Source: Hibiscus mutabilis
Lineage: Eukaryota; Streptophyta; Magnoliopsida; Malvales; Malvaceae
DNA length: 64,000 bases
Reading direction: 5' to 3'
NCBI GenBank assembly: GCA_019671005.1
Contig: CM033725.1
Span: forward strand, 32,019,338 to 32,083,337
Shown: positions 35,293 to 46,722 of the stretch, piece by piece
How positions within the stretch are numbered: position 1 is the first letter of the stretch
Layout of the letters: every line of letters begins with the position of its first letter
The notes under the pieces: model-generated
What the model was told of the DNA's origin: nothing
Database searches by the model: none
Seen by the model: only the letters and a program-made list of their open reading frames with translations
Translations under genes and position numbers: made by a program

Positions 35293-35765
35293 ATGTTTGA
35301 CGAAAATTGCTACAGCGCATTCAATGAACTGAAGGAGAAGCTTATCTCAGCACCCATCATTGTTCCACCGGATTGGAGCGAACCTTTCGAGCTAATGTGT
35401 GACGCGAGTGACTATGCAGTGGGGGCGGCACTTGGGCAACGCCGAGGTAAACTCTTTCATGTTATTTATTATGCTAGCTGCACCTTAAATGATGCACAAT
35501 TCAACTACACCACCACTGAAAAAGAATTGTTGGTTGTTGTGTTTGCATTTGATATGTTTAGAGCATACTTGATAGGCACTAAGGTCATTGTTCACTCCGA
35601 TCACTCAGCTATTAAGTACTTAGTGACTAAAAAGAATGTTAAACCTAGACTTATTACGTGGATGCTTCTTTTGCAAGAATTTAACTTGGAGGTTAGGGAT
35701 AGAAAAGGTTGTGAAAACTAAGTGGATGACCATCTCTCTAGGTTAGAAAACAAGTTAAAAATAAT
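35293..35765 (+). pseudogene. Element VI RNase H
   Basis: This open frame carries FELMCDASDYAVGAALGQR, FNYTTTEKELLVVVFAFD and VIVHSDHSAIKYL, followed by RLITWMLLLQEFNLEV. The catalytic Asp, Glu and Asp positions are all visible. It follows RT after one stop codon. Confidence 0.85.
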
Positions 35766-35843
35766 GATGAACAAGAAATTAAGGAGGAATTTCCCGATGA
35801 GAGAATATTATATGCTATAGCAATTCTGTGATATGTTGATATT

Positions 35844-37112
35844 GTGAACTTTCTTGTTAGTGGTATTTTGCCTCCTGATTTGAATAGCCAGGGTAGAAAG
35901 AAGTTTAAACATGATGTGAGATTCTACTTTTGGGACGAGCCTTATTTGTTCAAGCAATGTGCTGACCAAATGATAAGAAGATGTGTCCCAGAAGATGAGC
36001 AAAAGGATATTATATTCCATTTCCACTCATCGTCGTGTGAAGGCCATTCTAGAGGAGCTAGGACTGCTGTAAAAGTCCTACAATCAGGGTTCTATTGGCC
36101 CACACTCTTCAAGGACGCACATGAATTTTGTAAAGCTTGCGACTGATGTCAAAGAACGAGGAACATATCGTGGAGGCATGAAATGCCGTTGCAATGCATC
36201 TTGGAGGTGGAGCTTTTTGATGTATAGGGAATAGATTTCATGAGACCATTCCCTTCATCATTTGGGGATCTCTACTTATTGTTGGCAGTGAACTATGTGT
36301 CAAAATAGGTTGAAGCAGTGGCCACACCAAAGAATGATTCCAAAACAATTTTGAAGTTCCTTCACAAGAACATCTTCACGAGGTTTGGAGCACCACGAGC
36401 CATCATCAGTGATGAGGGCACCCACTTAGACAACAAGCTTATTGCCAAGATATTGCAAAGATATAGCGTGAGGCACAAGATTGCTACGACATATCACTCC
36501 CAGACCAATGGCCAAGCTAAAATCTCCAATCGAGAGATTAAACAAATTTTAGAGAGGGTGGTCAACCCCAAGAGGAAAGACTTGTCTCCAAGGCTTGATG
36601 AGGGTTTATGGGCTTATAGAATAGCTTTCAAGACACCCTTGGGCATGTCCCCTTTCAAGCTCGTCTATAGCAAGGCATGTCATCTCTCCGTTGAGCTTGA
36701 ACACAAGGCGTATTGGGCTATCAAAAAGCTCAATATGGATGCCCAGCTAGCTGGAGAAAGAAGACTATTAGAGCTTAACGAGATGGAAGAGTTTCGAGCC
36801 CATGCTTATGGGAACACACGATTGTACAAGGAGAAGACTAAGAAGTGGCATGACAAGCATCTTCTGCCACGGCATTTTTCTGAAGGCCAACAAGTGCTTC
36901 TCTTCAACTCAAGGCTCAAGCTTTTCCCTAGCAAATTGAAATCAAGATGGTCAGGACCCTTTCTCGTGCACAAGGTTTACCCTCATAGAGCTGTGGAAAT
37001 TAGGAACCTCGATGATGACACAATCTTCAAGGTTAATGGCCAGTACCTGAAGGTCTACAATGGAGCTCCGATATTAAGAGACAAGTCATCTCTACTCCTC
37101 TATGACCCTTAA
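35844..37112 (+). pseudogene. Element VI integrase
   Basis: The zinc-binding N-terminus is at 35844-36146 (HFHSSSCEGHSRGARTAVKV, then FCKACD). The core is from about 36170 to 36560, with GIDFMRPFPSS, PRAIISDEGTH and HSQTNGQAKISNREI. The long C-terminal part runs open from 36318 to 37112 (WSGPFLVHKVYPHRAVEI). Stops near 36146, 36226 and 36308 break the N-terminal half. The 264-codon C-terminal frame is unusually well preserved. Confidence 0.88.
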
Positions 37113-37783
37113 GAATTTGCATCTCCCCACTATTTTTATTATTCTATAGCATATTCATGCTTTTATGTTTATAAATAATTTAGCTTGTCTTTTTATCAGT
37201 AATATTTTAGTTTTCTTTTCTTGTTTTTATTTTCTTCTTGTCTCTATTACCCAATGTCAAAATTTTCCCCACAGTAGCAGGCGGCACGCTAAGGCTTAAT
37301 TTAAGGAAGACAAATTTTTCTTATTAGGGTTAGGGTTTTGTCTTTATTCCAAGAATATTTCCAAGAATATTTCTTATTAGGAAAGTTAAAAAGGGCCAAG
37401 AATATTTCCAAGGTTTGGGGGAGGCGGCATTAAAAAAGCAAAAATGGGGGATTTATTCCTTTTTAATTTTTAAACCCTATCTCATCATAACCCTACACAT
37501 TCTCTCTCCACCTTTTTACCTTTTCATTAAATAGCCATCACCTCTCTCCTCTTACCCACGCTGCATAACCGTCACCCATCACCTTCTCTCTCCAATCGCT
37601 TGTGGCAGTTGCCAAAACTTTCCAACTCCCCACACCATAACTCTTTCTCTTTCATTTAAGCCTCTCTCATCAACTTCATCTTCTTCATTCAATCGTTTGT
37701 TTCTTCCTCTCAACTCTATTAAAACAAAATTTCACCCTCCCCAAATATTCCTCCCAAAATATTTGCTCTACCCCCTAGCAACC
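37113..37783 (+). other. Element VI spacer between integrase and third ORF
   Basis: The stretch is non-coding. Its right part (37490-37780) is rich in C/T and short CTCTC runs, with an ATTAAATAG TATA-like string near 37530. It looks like a 5' untranslated leader for the ORF that begins at 37784. Confidence 0.45.
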
Positions 37784-39124
37784 ATGGTTCACTGCAAGAA
37801 TGTCACTGGTGCCTCCAGCAGTGCACAAGCTCCACCCATCATCAAGATTAAGAAGTTCTTTAACGAAGCGTCCAAAGAACGATTTTAGCTTCTCAAGGAG
37901 AGAAAGCCCTTTGCTGAACAAGGTTTTAAAATTCCCAATAAGGGGGAAGCGGGTTTTGACAAGGAGGTGGTGGACTTCATCACTACACACGGCTGGGAAA
38001 CCTTTGTGAAACACCCAGGTGACATCTCGGTGCCCCTGGTGAGAGAATTCTACGCCCATCTGACAAGCCCTACCCAGTCGAGTGTGTATGTAAGAAGGGA
38101 GCAGATCAAGTTCACCGCCGCAGCAATCAACAAATTCTATGGCCTGAAGAATATGGTGGACCAGTATACCCCTTTTGCTATGGGTGCGGATGCCCAGACG
38201 TGAAAGGAAGCCAAAGTTTGGAACCACTACTTAAAGACCCGCCTCATGCCTACCTCCCACTCGGCCACTGTCCACATCACCAAGCTGCTTCTTTTACATT
38301 CCATCCTCAATGGCAGACCCATAGATGTGGGCATAACCATCGTTGATGAAGTCTATGCATGCCTAAAGAGGAAGTCGAGCCCTCTGATTTTTTCAAACCT
38401 CATCACGACACTTTGCCGCAAGAAGCAAGTATTTGAGAACCCAAAAGAATAAGAGAAAGAGAAGGGCAAGAATTTGATAACCCCAGAACAAATCCTTGAA
38501 CTAAGAGGATTTGATGAAGATGCACCAGTAGAGACTATTGAGGGAGGAGCCAAAACATTTGCCGCGGCAAGAGCTGCCTCCTTGGTAGCCACAACCAAAC
38601 GCCTACAAGGTGACATGGAAGAGATGCGTGGCAACTTAACAACCATTTTTAGGTATGTTAAGGAGAGGGATGTTGTCCTCAATACCTATATAAAGGAGAT
38701 GCTGCAGCATACGGATGTAGACTTTCCCATTTTCCCCAATGACTTATTTGCTGCACCGAAGGACCTTCCTACCACTACGAGAGCTAGCACCTCCCCCTCA
38801 ACTCTTGCTGCAAAGAAAAGTACTACTTCGTGTTCACCACCTGTCCAAAGAAAGGCAACTCCGCAAGACCCAGCATCTACTGATGCCACAACAAGCCAGC
38901 ACAAGAAGAGAAAGAGAAAAGAAAAAACTCCTATCTCTGTCCCACCCCCTGAGGAACTTGTCGTTGAACCAGTCACTATTAAGAGTGACGATGAAGAGAT
39001 AGTCGAGCCCAACCCTACTCTTGAACAAGACAAAACAGGTGAACACACCCCGGATGCCACGGCAAGGACAAGGCATCTCCAGAAGCATATCGTCGGTCAT
39101 GTATGGAACACTCCTACTCCGTAG
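37784..39124 (+). pseudogene. Element VI third ORF after integrase
   Basis: The ORF starts at an ATG in ACCATGG context and reads through three in-frame stops (37886, about 38201, about 38450) to 39124, about 447 codons. The middle part, with HGWETFVKHPGDISVPLVRE, FYAHLTSP, IKFTAAAINKFYGL, LMPTSHSATV and LLLLHSILNGRPIDVG, matches a family widespread in plant genomes and annotated as a putative plant transposon protein. The C-terminus is low-complexity, with Ser/Thr/Pro and KKRKRKEK. Athila elements carry an extra ORF in this position, but its function is not established. I see no signal peptide or clear membrane span. Confidence 0.65.
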
Positions 39125-39634
39125 AGTGAGACTAATGATGATGATGACCAGCCTGCCCAAGATGAAGCAGCCAAACCACTAGAACCAGCAGCGAAACACC
39201 TTGAAACCGTATCGGTACGGATAGCAGTTATGGTGGTTAAGGATTGTTTTATGTTTTGAGATTCTTCCATTTTGGTCTCTAGTTTGTATGTATGCAATTA
39301 CATGAGTCTGGATGATCGTTTTGAGTTGATTTTTGACATGTGAGCATGAAACCTAACTAATTAAGGTTTGGTAACTTCAAAATGGATTAAGTCCTTGTAA
39401 TTTTATAAAAATGCATTTTGGTCCATAAATTGCAATTGCATGCAACTGGATGTCGATTCGACGCCTGATTGAGTTGAGTTTTCACCCGTTGCTAGTATGC
39501 ACGCCATAGGCTTAAATGTGGCATCTAGATAACATAAAAAATGGACGTAATTCGATTTAAATCTTTATAGGTTTGTTTCGGCAAACCCAACGTAGCTCGC
39601 TCAGTTCGATAGCAACTAGACCAAGTCAAAGGGG
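39125..39634. other. Unassigned spacer
   Basis: AT-rich sequence without a credible coding region. The first 100 bases are acidic coding-like leftovers of the third ORF. The rest I cannot assign. An LTR expected for element VI is not recognised here. Confidence 0.4.
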
Positions 39635-39708
39635 TTACATAACTTTTCTTCAATGAACTTCAAATTTCAAGTGCCTAATCGACACCAAAATAAGGGAAAG
39701 ATGGGGCA
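39635..39708 (+). mobile_element. Ogre-like 3' internal remnant and polypurine tract before LTR A
   Basis: CTTCAATGAACTTCAAATTT and GTGCCTAATCGACACCAAAA, followed by TAAGGGAAAGATGGGG, match 51716-51789 base by base with few changes. This is the 3' internal end and polypurine tract of an Ogre-like element. Its presence left of LTR A means LTR A also served as a 3' LTR. Confidence 0.75.
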
Positions 39709-39916
39709 TGGTTAGTTAGTAAGGTTAAAAGAGCTACCTTAAATGGGTTAGAATTTAGGTATGGGAATTGTTCCTCTTAGAAGCCTAATAGACTGAAAGA
39801 GACTATACATATGCGCATATCTCCTCAAATAGTCAAGATATTCTAAACATACGCTTCATTTGGGTTGATCTTTGTCAATTTAAAGCAAATGTGCTATTGC
39901 ATTTGATATTTCGGGG

Positions 39917-40350
39917 CCGAACATTAGTTTCCAAAAATGTTTGGCATTTACTCTAATTTTTATTTTTTTCCAAACATTAGTTTTCAAAAATGTTTGGCAT
40001 TTTCTCGAAATTTTGATTTTTAATATTTATCATTTTCTCCAAACATCAGTTTCCAAAAATGTTTGCATTTACTCCAAATTTTGATTTCCTCTAAACAATG
40101 GTTTTTAAAAATGCTTGGGCATTTTTTCCAGAGTTTGATTTTTTTTCCAAACATTAGTTTTCAAGTATGTTTGACATTTTTCTCTAAATTTTGATTTTTT
40201 AATATTTATCGTTTCCTCCAAACATTAGTTTTTGAAAATGTTTGGCATTTTTTCTCCAAATTTTGATTTTTAAAATATCTTTAGTTTTTCTTCCAAACAT
40301 TAGTTTTCAAAATGTTTGGCATTCTCTCCAAATTTTATTTTCAAAATGGC
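39917..40350 (+). repeat. Hairpin array in LTR A
   Basis: Seven units of about 50-75 bases follow each other. Each has the form CCAAACAT, 12 to 13 bases, ATGTTTGG, then a T-rich spacer with TCCAAATTTTGATTTTT. The two arms are inverted repeats of 8 bases, so each unit can form a short stem-loop. Confidence 0.85.
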
Positions 40351-41009
40351 TGCCATCTTTTCAAAAATTGTTGTTATCAAGATAAAAAAAAGTAAATTGC
40401 ATTTTTTGCATTACTATAAAAATGAGATTTAAAGCATAAGGACATATAATTGGTTCCTCCCAAGATGCTTCGATTAAGCTCAGCAAAGAAGATTGAACTT
40501 AAGGATGAGTTCAGGGAATTGAGGCTTTTCGCTCGCCCTAATTTCGAGAATGAACAAAGACTCTGTATGTTGAGTCAAAAACAAGAAAATAGTCGAGCCC
40601 TAGGATTAAATGAGGAAAGGCTAATGATAAAATTTCCTGTATAATAATAGTATAGGGACTAGAAGAAGATTGGTTACAAAGAAATGTGGTAATCCTAGAA
40701 GACTAAAAGGATACTTGCATGAAAGATTTGAAAACATGTCGCTAAATCAGATTTTAGACGAATGCCCAATTGATAAAAATGAAGATTTAAGAGCATACAG
40801 CAAAGAAGCAAAGAAAAAAAATTCAGGATGACCTTTCAAGGGACGGAAGCTTATATGAAGATCTCCTAATCCTCACATGTATTAGATGTAGTTAGACATC
40901 CCTATGTTAGGAGCATGCTAACTCAAAAGCATTTTGCTTATTTTAAACAAGTATTCGGAGACTTTGATCTGTGGCTTCATGTTGAAGAGGTAGATCCCAT
41001 TAAAGATTT

Positions 41010-41545
41010 GCATTTGGTAGCCGTTTTGGGTGAATCTATTTCTTAAGTCCTTCGGGCATTCTGATAAGTCCTTCAGACCATCAGTAAGTCCTTTGGGCAT
41101 GATGTTAAGCCTTCTTTTGATGTCAATACGGGTAGAAACTGAGGCATCATTTTAAGCGATGTTGGTAGCCTTTTGGCGTGAATCCATTTCTTAAGTCCTT
41201 CAGGCCATCAATAAGTCCTTCGGGCATGATTTTAAGCCTTCTTTTGATGTCAATACAGGTAGAAACTGGTATCATTTTAAGGGATGTTGGTAGCCTTTTT
41301 GGTGTGAATCCATTTCTTAAGTCTTTCAGGCCATTAGTAAGTCTTTAGGGCAGAGTGCTATGCCTTCTTTTGATGCCGAGGCGAGTAGAAATTGGGGTAT
41401 CATCTTAAGGTATTTTTGTATTCTCTAAGTGAGACGCCACTTTTTAAGTCTTTCGGGCCATCAATAAGACCTTCGGGCATGATGTTAAGTCCTTCGGGCC
41501 ATCAGTAAGACCTTCGGTCATGATGTTAAGAGTTCTTTTCATGCC
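41010..41545 (+). repeat. Tandem repeat of 125-145 bp in LTR A
   Basis: Units begin GTTGGTAGCC near 41016, 41161 and 41286. Each contains AAGTCCTTCGGGCCATCA with sub-repeats AAGTCCTTCGGGCATGATG, then CTTCTTTTGATG. The array ends with further short AAGTCCTTCGGGC copies. Confidence 0.8.
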
Positions 41546-44314
41546 AACACAACAGATATTGGGGCATTGAAGAACTCGCAGCTTGAAGAATCATCCGAGA
41601 AAAAGTGAAAAGTTCTAGAAGAACTCGAGATTCTGAGGCTACAGCAAGGAAGTAGGATAAAAATTAGTGTTTATGATCTTTGCTCTATTCTTGATTCACA
41701 AGAATGAGCAAAGATGGACAACTGTAATCATTAATTTTTATTTGGGTTGTATATTAATATTATTATTATATTTTAATCTTTTTTGTATTTTTAAGTATTA
41801 TTATTCAGTATTATTAATACTATTATCAATTATTGCAATTATTATTAGTAGTATTAATATTATTTAGTATTATTATATTATTTGTTATTAAAGTTAGAAA
41901 GAAAAAAACAGATCATATAATAATGAAAAATCAAATTAAATTATAATGTTTGAATTCATTTATAATTAATTGCATAACCCAAATAATATGTACATGGCCC
42001 GTTTGACCCAATTTTAATAACTAAAAAAAACCCTAACCCCATCATTTTCTTCTAAAACCGATCAATCTCCACCGTCAGATCAAGATCTGATTTGATGGTC
42101 CAAATGAAGGAAGAGACGATTGCCCAGCTTCCTCACATGTGCGTGCTCCCCACAACAGCGACCGCTCGACTCCTACACGCGTTTGGCCCTTCATCTTCCT
42201 TGTCAACGTGGCCTCGTCACTAGATATCACGTCGCCACCATACGACCATAGTCATCTCCCAATCACTGAGACGAATGAAAATGATAAAAAAAAATGGGGG
42301 ACGTCAAATCCACGATCATCAACAATTTATCCATTTAATTTTTGTTCATCTATGTAAACAAAATCAGAGATATAAGCAATGTAAAGTGCAACCCAATATA
42401 CTCAAATTCAAATCAATAGAAACAAAAAAAGATTTCAGAAATGTATTCTTCCCTCCTTTTGCATTTAGAAATAAAAAAAAAGAAAAGAAAAAGGGGTAGG
42501 ATTCTTACCAATTTCGGGCTCAGACCATCGCCACCATGCATGGCGGTTGAGGACGGTGTCGTCGATGAACGACACCATTTCTCTTCAAGCTCTCCATTCC
42601 TTGTTTTTTCGATCAAGGTTTCAGATCTTTTGAGTTTTTTCATAAAAAAAAGGTTTCAAAAAGAAAGAGTTTTTTGGTCTCAGTTTGTAAAGTATTATGG
42701 GTGTTTCTAGGTTTATTTTCTTGGTCGTTGGTGTCTGCGAACAGCGACAGACGCGGCGTTCTCTCATCGTTTTTGAGAAATCACGGTCGAGTTCATCATG
42801 AACTCTTGAATGTTCCAAGAACATTTAGAGAATTTGAAAGAGGGGGTTTTGATCTTTTTCTGGTAAAGGTGAACAGATGAAAATTGTTTTAAATTGTTGG
42901 TATTTATACCAACCCTTAAAATTCGTTTTCTTTACATAATAAACACCTTCGTGTTTTCAACATTTGCTCCTCAAGCCATTCCGCTTTTTAAAACTCTCTC
43001 CGTAATCCATGGTGTTTTTAAAAAGTTTACAATCACGCCCTTTCTCTTCGATTTTGCTCCTAGATCAATGGCTTAATTCCCCTTTTAGTGCCTCTAATTT
43101 CATCCTGCATTCATTTTAATCCTTGTTTATTACTTCTGCCTTTAATTTATGTTTTTCTATTGCATAGTATATTGTGTATTTATATTATATTATATAATGT
43201 AAGTATTATATGTATAGCCTGTTATGCTACGTATGTATATATATAATATACACTAAGTTACCATGTTATGTTTATATATACCTATGTTACGTTTCTTTGC
43301 TTATATCTATACACACGCTATATTAAGCATGTTGTATTTACTGTACCTCTTTTATTTTTATGCCTTTATATCTTATTATTTTAGTTAAGTTTCATGTCCA
43401 TTACGTTTATAGTTGGTAAGTCTTATCATTGTTATTAGCATTTATCCTTATTACTATGTTAGTTCTTTTTTACATATGGTATGTTTATATTAATTGCTTT
43501 GATTTATTTTTATCTGGTATGTGTTTATATTTATTGGCATGACTTTCTTGACATAATTGCATCTTTACATATCTATTATACCATTTATATTTGTTTTACC
43601 ATATCGATAATTTTTACTATTTTAATTTGTGTAAATATATAAAATATTTAGTATAATATATATCTATATATAGAATACACGCTTTTAACTAATATAATTT
43701 TATACCATATATAATATGCTTTTCATTAATACAATATATATTATATTATGTTTCATTGTTTTTTATGTATGTACCATATGTATACGTGTGTACATTATAT
43801 AGCTAGGTTTGACATGTTCATACTTATTTAATTTTTCATGCTTTAATCAATGTCTTTCCTTTATTTGTTGTATCATATTATTATATTGCATATCGGGATA
43901 TAAATTGTTAATGCGACACATTTTTATTCGAGGATAAACTTGGCTAGTATCTAAGAAGTAGGTGGTGGTTTTCGTTTATTCCTCGAATAACGGGGCCCTT
44001 TAAATTTACTCGCATGTATAACCAAATTTTGATTTAATTATCACTTTAACTCGCAAAATTCGATATTAATAAAACTGTAATTGATTTGGTACCAAGTTTG
44101 AGCATGGTTGCAAAACCTTCCGCACAGTAACCGACTCCCGAACCCAAAAGAAAATCTCTGGTTAGTTTTTTTTTTTGTGTCCAGTCTACCTTATGCAAGT
44201 GACCGGTGGCGACTCCAGTTTTTATTTCAGAATATGAATTTTTAAAGAAATCCCACAAAATTAAAATCTTTAAGAAAAAAATGGGATATTTCAAATTTTT
44301 TAGTTGCTATAGCA

Positions 44315-44332
44315 TGGCGACTTCGCATGGGA
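44315..44332 (+). other. Element VII primer-binding site
   Basis: TGGCGACTTCGCATGGGA follows LTR A directly. It matches the element V site TGGCGACTCCGCTGGGGA except for a few bases. Confidence 0.7.
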
Positions 44333-44681
44333 AATAATTTTATTTTACAAAAAAATATTATCGTTTTATTAATATCGGAAGTTGCGAGTTAAAGTGACAA
44401 TTAAGTTAATATTTGTTTATAAATGCGAGTTTATTTTAACGCTTTTAAAATGTGGCATATAAACTCAATTGTCTAAGTGAGGGAAAACGCTATTGTTTTC
44501 GTGGAGATATTGTTCCTTCGTATGGGCCCAACAAGTACCTTTGGGGCTCGAGTACCCTATGTTTTCATGGGAATATTGTTTCCCCGTTTGGACATAGCGA
44601 ATAAGTCCCCCGAATTGAATTGAATTTAAAGAAGACTATAATGATTGATGATCGGGGGGCTTGCTACCCTTAATAGGGGAC
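44333..44681 (+). other. Leader fragment after LTR A
   Basis: This is non-coding leader sequence, including two related phrases (GTTTTCGTGGAGATATTGTT and GTTTTCATGGGAATATTGTT). It is cut at 44682 by another LTR start. Confidence 0.5.
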
Positions 44682-46722
44682 TGTAATAACCCATTTCATC
44701 CAAACCAGTACCCATTACCCAAACCAAATCAAAAACCAATTAACTCGACCCGGATCCAAACTTAACCCGACCCGGCCCGGAACCAAAAAAAACCCTAACT
44801 CTAATGCCATTAATCCACCCGCTGTACCTTATGCCGTCGATCGTCCACCGTCGCCGTTCGCTATTTCTGGTGACCAACCCCAAACTATAACCACAAACAC
44901 CATAAACACTAAATTCTAGATTACAAACCCTAAACCAATCCAACCAAAACCCTAAAATTAAAAAATCAAATCTATCCCCTGCCAATACCCTATACACCCA
45001 CACCCCTGACCACCAACCATACCCTGTCTTCAAACAACCCCGTAAAATCTGGCTTGAATTCGGCCATCCATCATCAGATCTGCAAGACTAAAATAGCAGA
45101 GTGGTTATTGTTTTTAGAGGGGTGATAAAACCAAAACAAAGGAAAAGAGAGAGGGGATTCGGAAAATCAGAGAGAACTGAGGGGATTTTTTAGAGTTCAA
45201 AAATCAGAGAGAAATTTAGGAGAGATTTCAGTTCAAATTTTTGTAATCTAAGGTTCGTTGTTCGAAATCAATACAAGGGTAAAAAAATATTTCTTTGTGG
45301 TTTGAACAAAATCTTTTAGGTTTCAAATATTCATTTCTTTCGTTTCGTATCAAAAAAATAAGATTTGAAAACTTACCGGTCAAAGTGCAGTGTCTCCACC
45401 GTCGACGCGTCGTTCCTCGCTGTGAGGCTTCAAAGCCGATGACCGGCTATCACTCCCAAGAGCGGCCGTCGTTTCGGTGGAGAAGAAGAAACAATGAGAG
45501 AAGAGAGGATGGGATTAGGGTAGATTAGAATATTAGTTTTTATTTATAATCTGTTTTTTTTAAATCACCCATAATATTTGTTTTAACCGGTAAGAACAAA
45601 ACGGCACCGTTTGGTGTGGACCCGTTTCACGCAGTGACCCGACCCGGGAAGGATCCTCGTTTTTGTTCAATGGTATAATTACGCCCTAGTTCCCCCATGT
45701 TCTTGCCCGCTTTAATTCTGGTCAGGGGATATTTACACTTATGGTCCTTTTATCTTTCAGGCGCATTTAATATGTTTGTTTATGTTTTTTTGTGGCCTTT
45801 AGTTTCCATTTTGTTTCGGTTTAGTCACTGAAATATAGGCTTTAGTTTCTAGCATGTTTTTTCTGTTAGTCTACATTTGTTTCCTTATATTTCGCTTCTG
45901 TTTCATTTCAGTCCCTTTTCCATTTTTATTTTATTTAAATGGTTAATTATGTTGTATTTTATTTGGATGATGATTTTTAGGCATGTTTTAGTGTTGGTCA
46001 TTTTGTGAATATGGTCATTTTATATATTATGTTTGTTTTAATTCACATATTCGTATTCATGTTAGCATGATTTCTTTGTTTGTTCATTTTGTACATTATG
46101 ATATGTGTTAGCTAATGGCATGTTTTATTTTATTTTAAAATTGTGTCATATGTTAGTTTTTAGCTTGTTGCTTAAATCTAATTAGTTTAATGTCATATTA
46201 TATACATGTCATGCACGTGTCGTTCTTGTGGTTTTCTATATACATATGCTCAAGCATGTTAGGATTAGTTTACTTAAATTTTGGAAGCATGTTTTTTTCT
46301 TTTCCATATTCTGTGCTTATGCTCTTTGCTCTTTAGGGTATGTTATGTTTTTATTCATATTTTTATTTAATTTTGTAAAATTCATATGTTTGTGTCTTTT
46401 AATATCTTGTCAATATAAATGTTTAATATTTGTTTTAAGTTGCATAACGGATATATATTTTGTCAACGCGGTGCCCTTTTATTCGAGCGTAAACGGGGCC
46501 AGTATCAGGCGTAGTGATAGTGGTTGGGCGTTTACTCTCGAATAACGGGGCCTTTAAAATCTACTCGCATTTATAACCGAATTTTAATCTAATTGTCACT
46601 TTAATCCGGAAAGTCTAATATTAATAAAGCGGTAATTATTAAAGTACCAACTTTGGGCGGTGTGGGGGTGCTAATCCTTCCCATCCGTAACCGACTCCCG
46701 AACCCATCAATTTAAAATCTCT
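44682..46722 (+). mobile_element. LTR D (Tat-type), truncated at its 3' end
   Basis: It starts TGTAATAACCCATTTCATCC, an LTR start similar to that of element V (TGTAATACCC). Its last 240 bases (46480-46722) match 43925-44165 of LTR A, including ATAACGGGGCC and CCGACTCCCGAACCCA. It stops in the middle of that shared block (AAAATCTCT) and is fused to LTR fragment C. No coding sequence is seen. Confidence 0.65.

Larger units (their letters stand above)
39709..44314 (+). mobile_element. Element VII: LTR A (4.6 kb, Ogre-like)
   Basis: It starts TGGTTAGTTAG after the polypurine tract and ends ATAGCA directly before a primer-binding site. It aligns by eye along nearly its whole length with 51790-57007. 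LTRs of this size are typical of Ogre retrotransposons. It contains a hairpin array, a 125-145 bp tandem repeat, AT microsatellites and no gene. All ORFs within it lack conserved motifs. Confidence 0.8.

Noticed and set aside
39917..40350. Possible CRISPR-like or attachment-site array
   Set aside because: Spacers are T-rich and similar to each other, the array is repeated in both LTRs, and no cas or integrase context exists.
42139..42880. Several short ORFs, also at 54927-55425
   Set aside because: They are LTR sequence present in both LTR A and LTR B. Their frames differ between copies, so coding is not supported.
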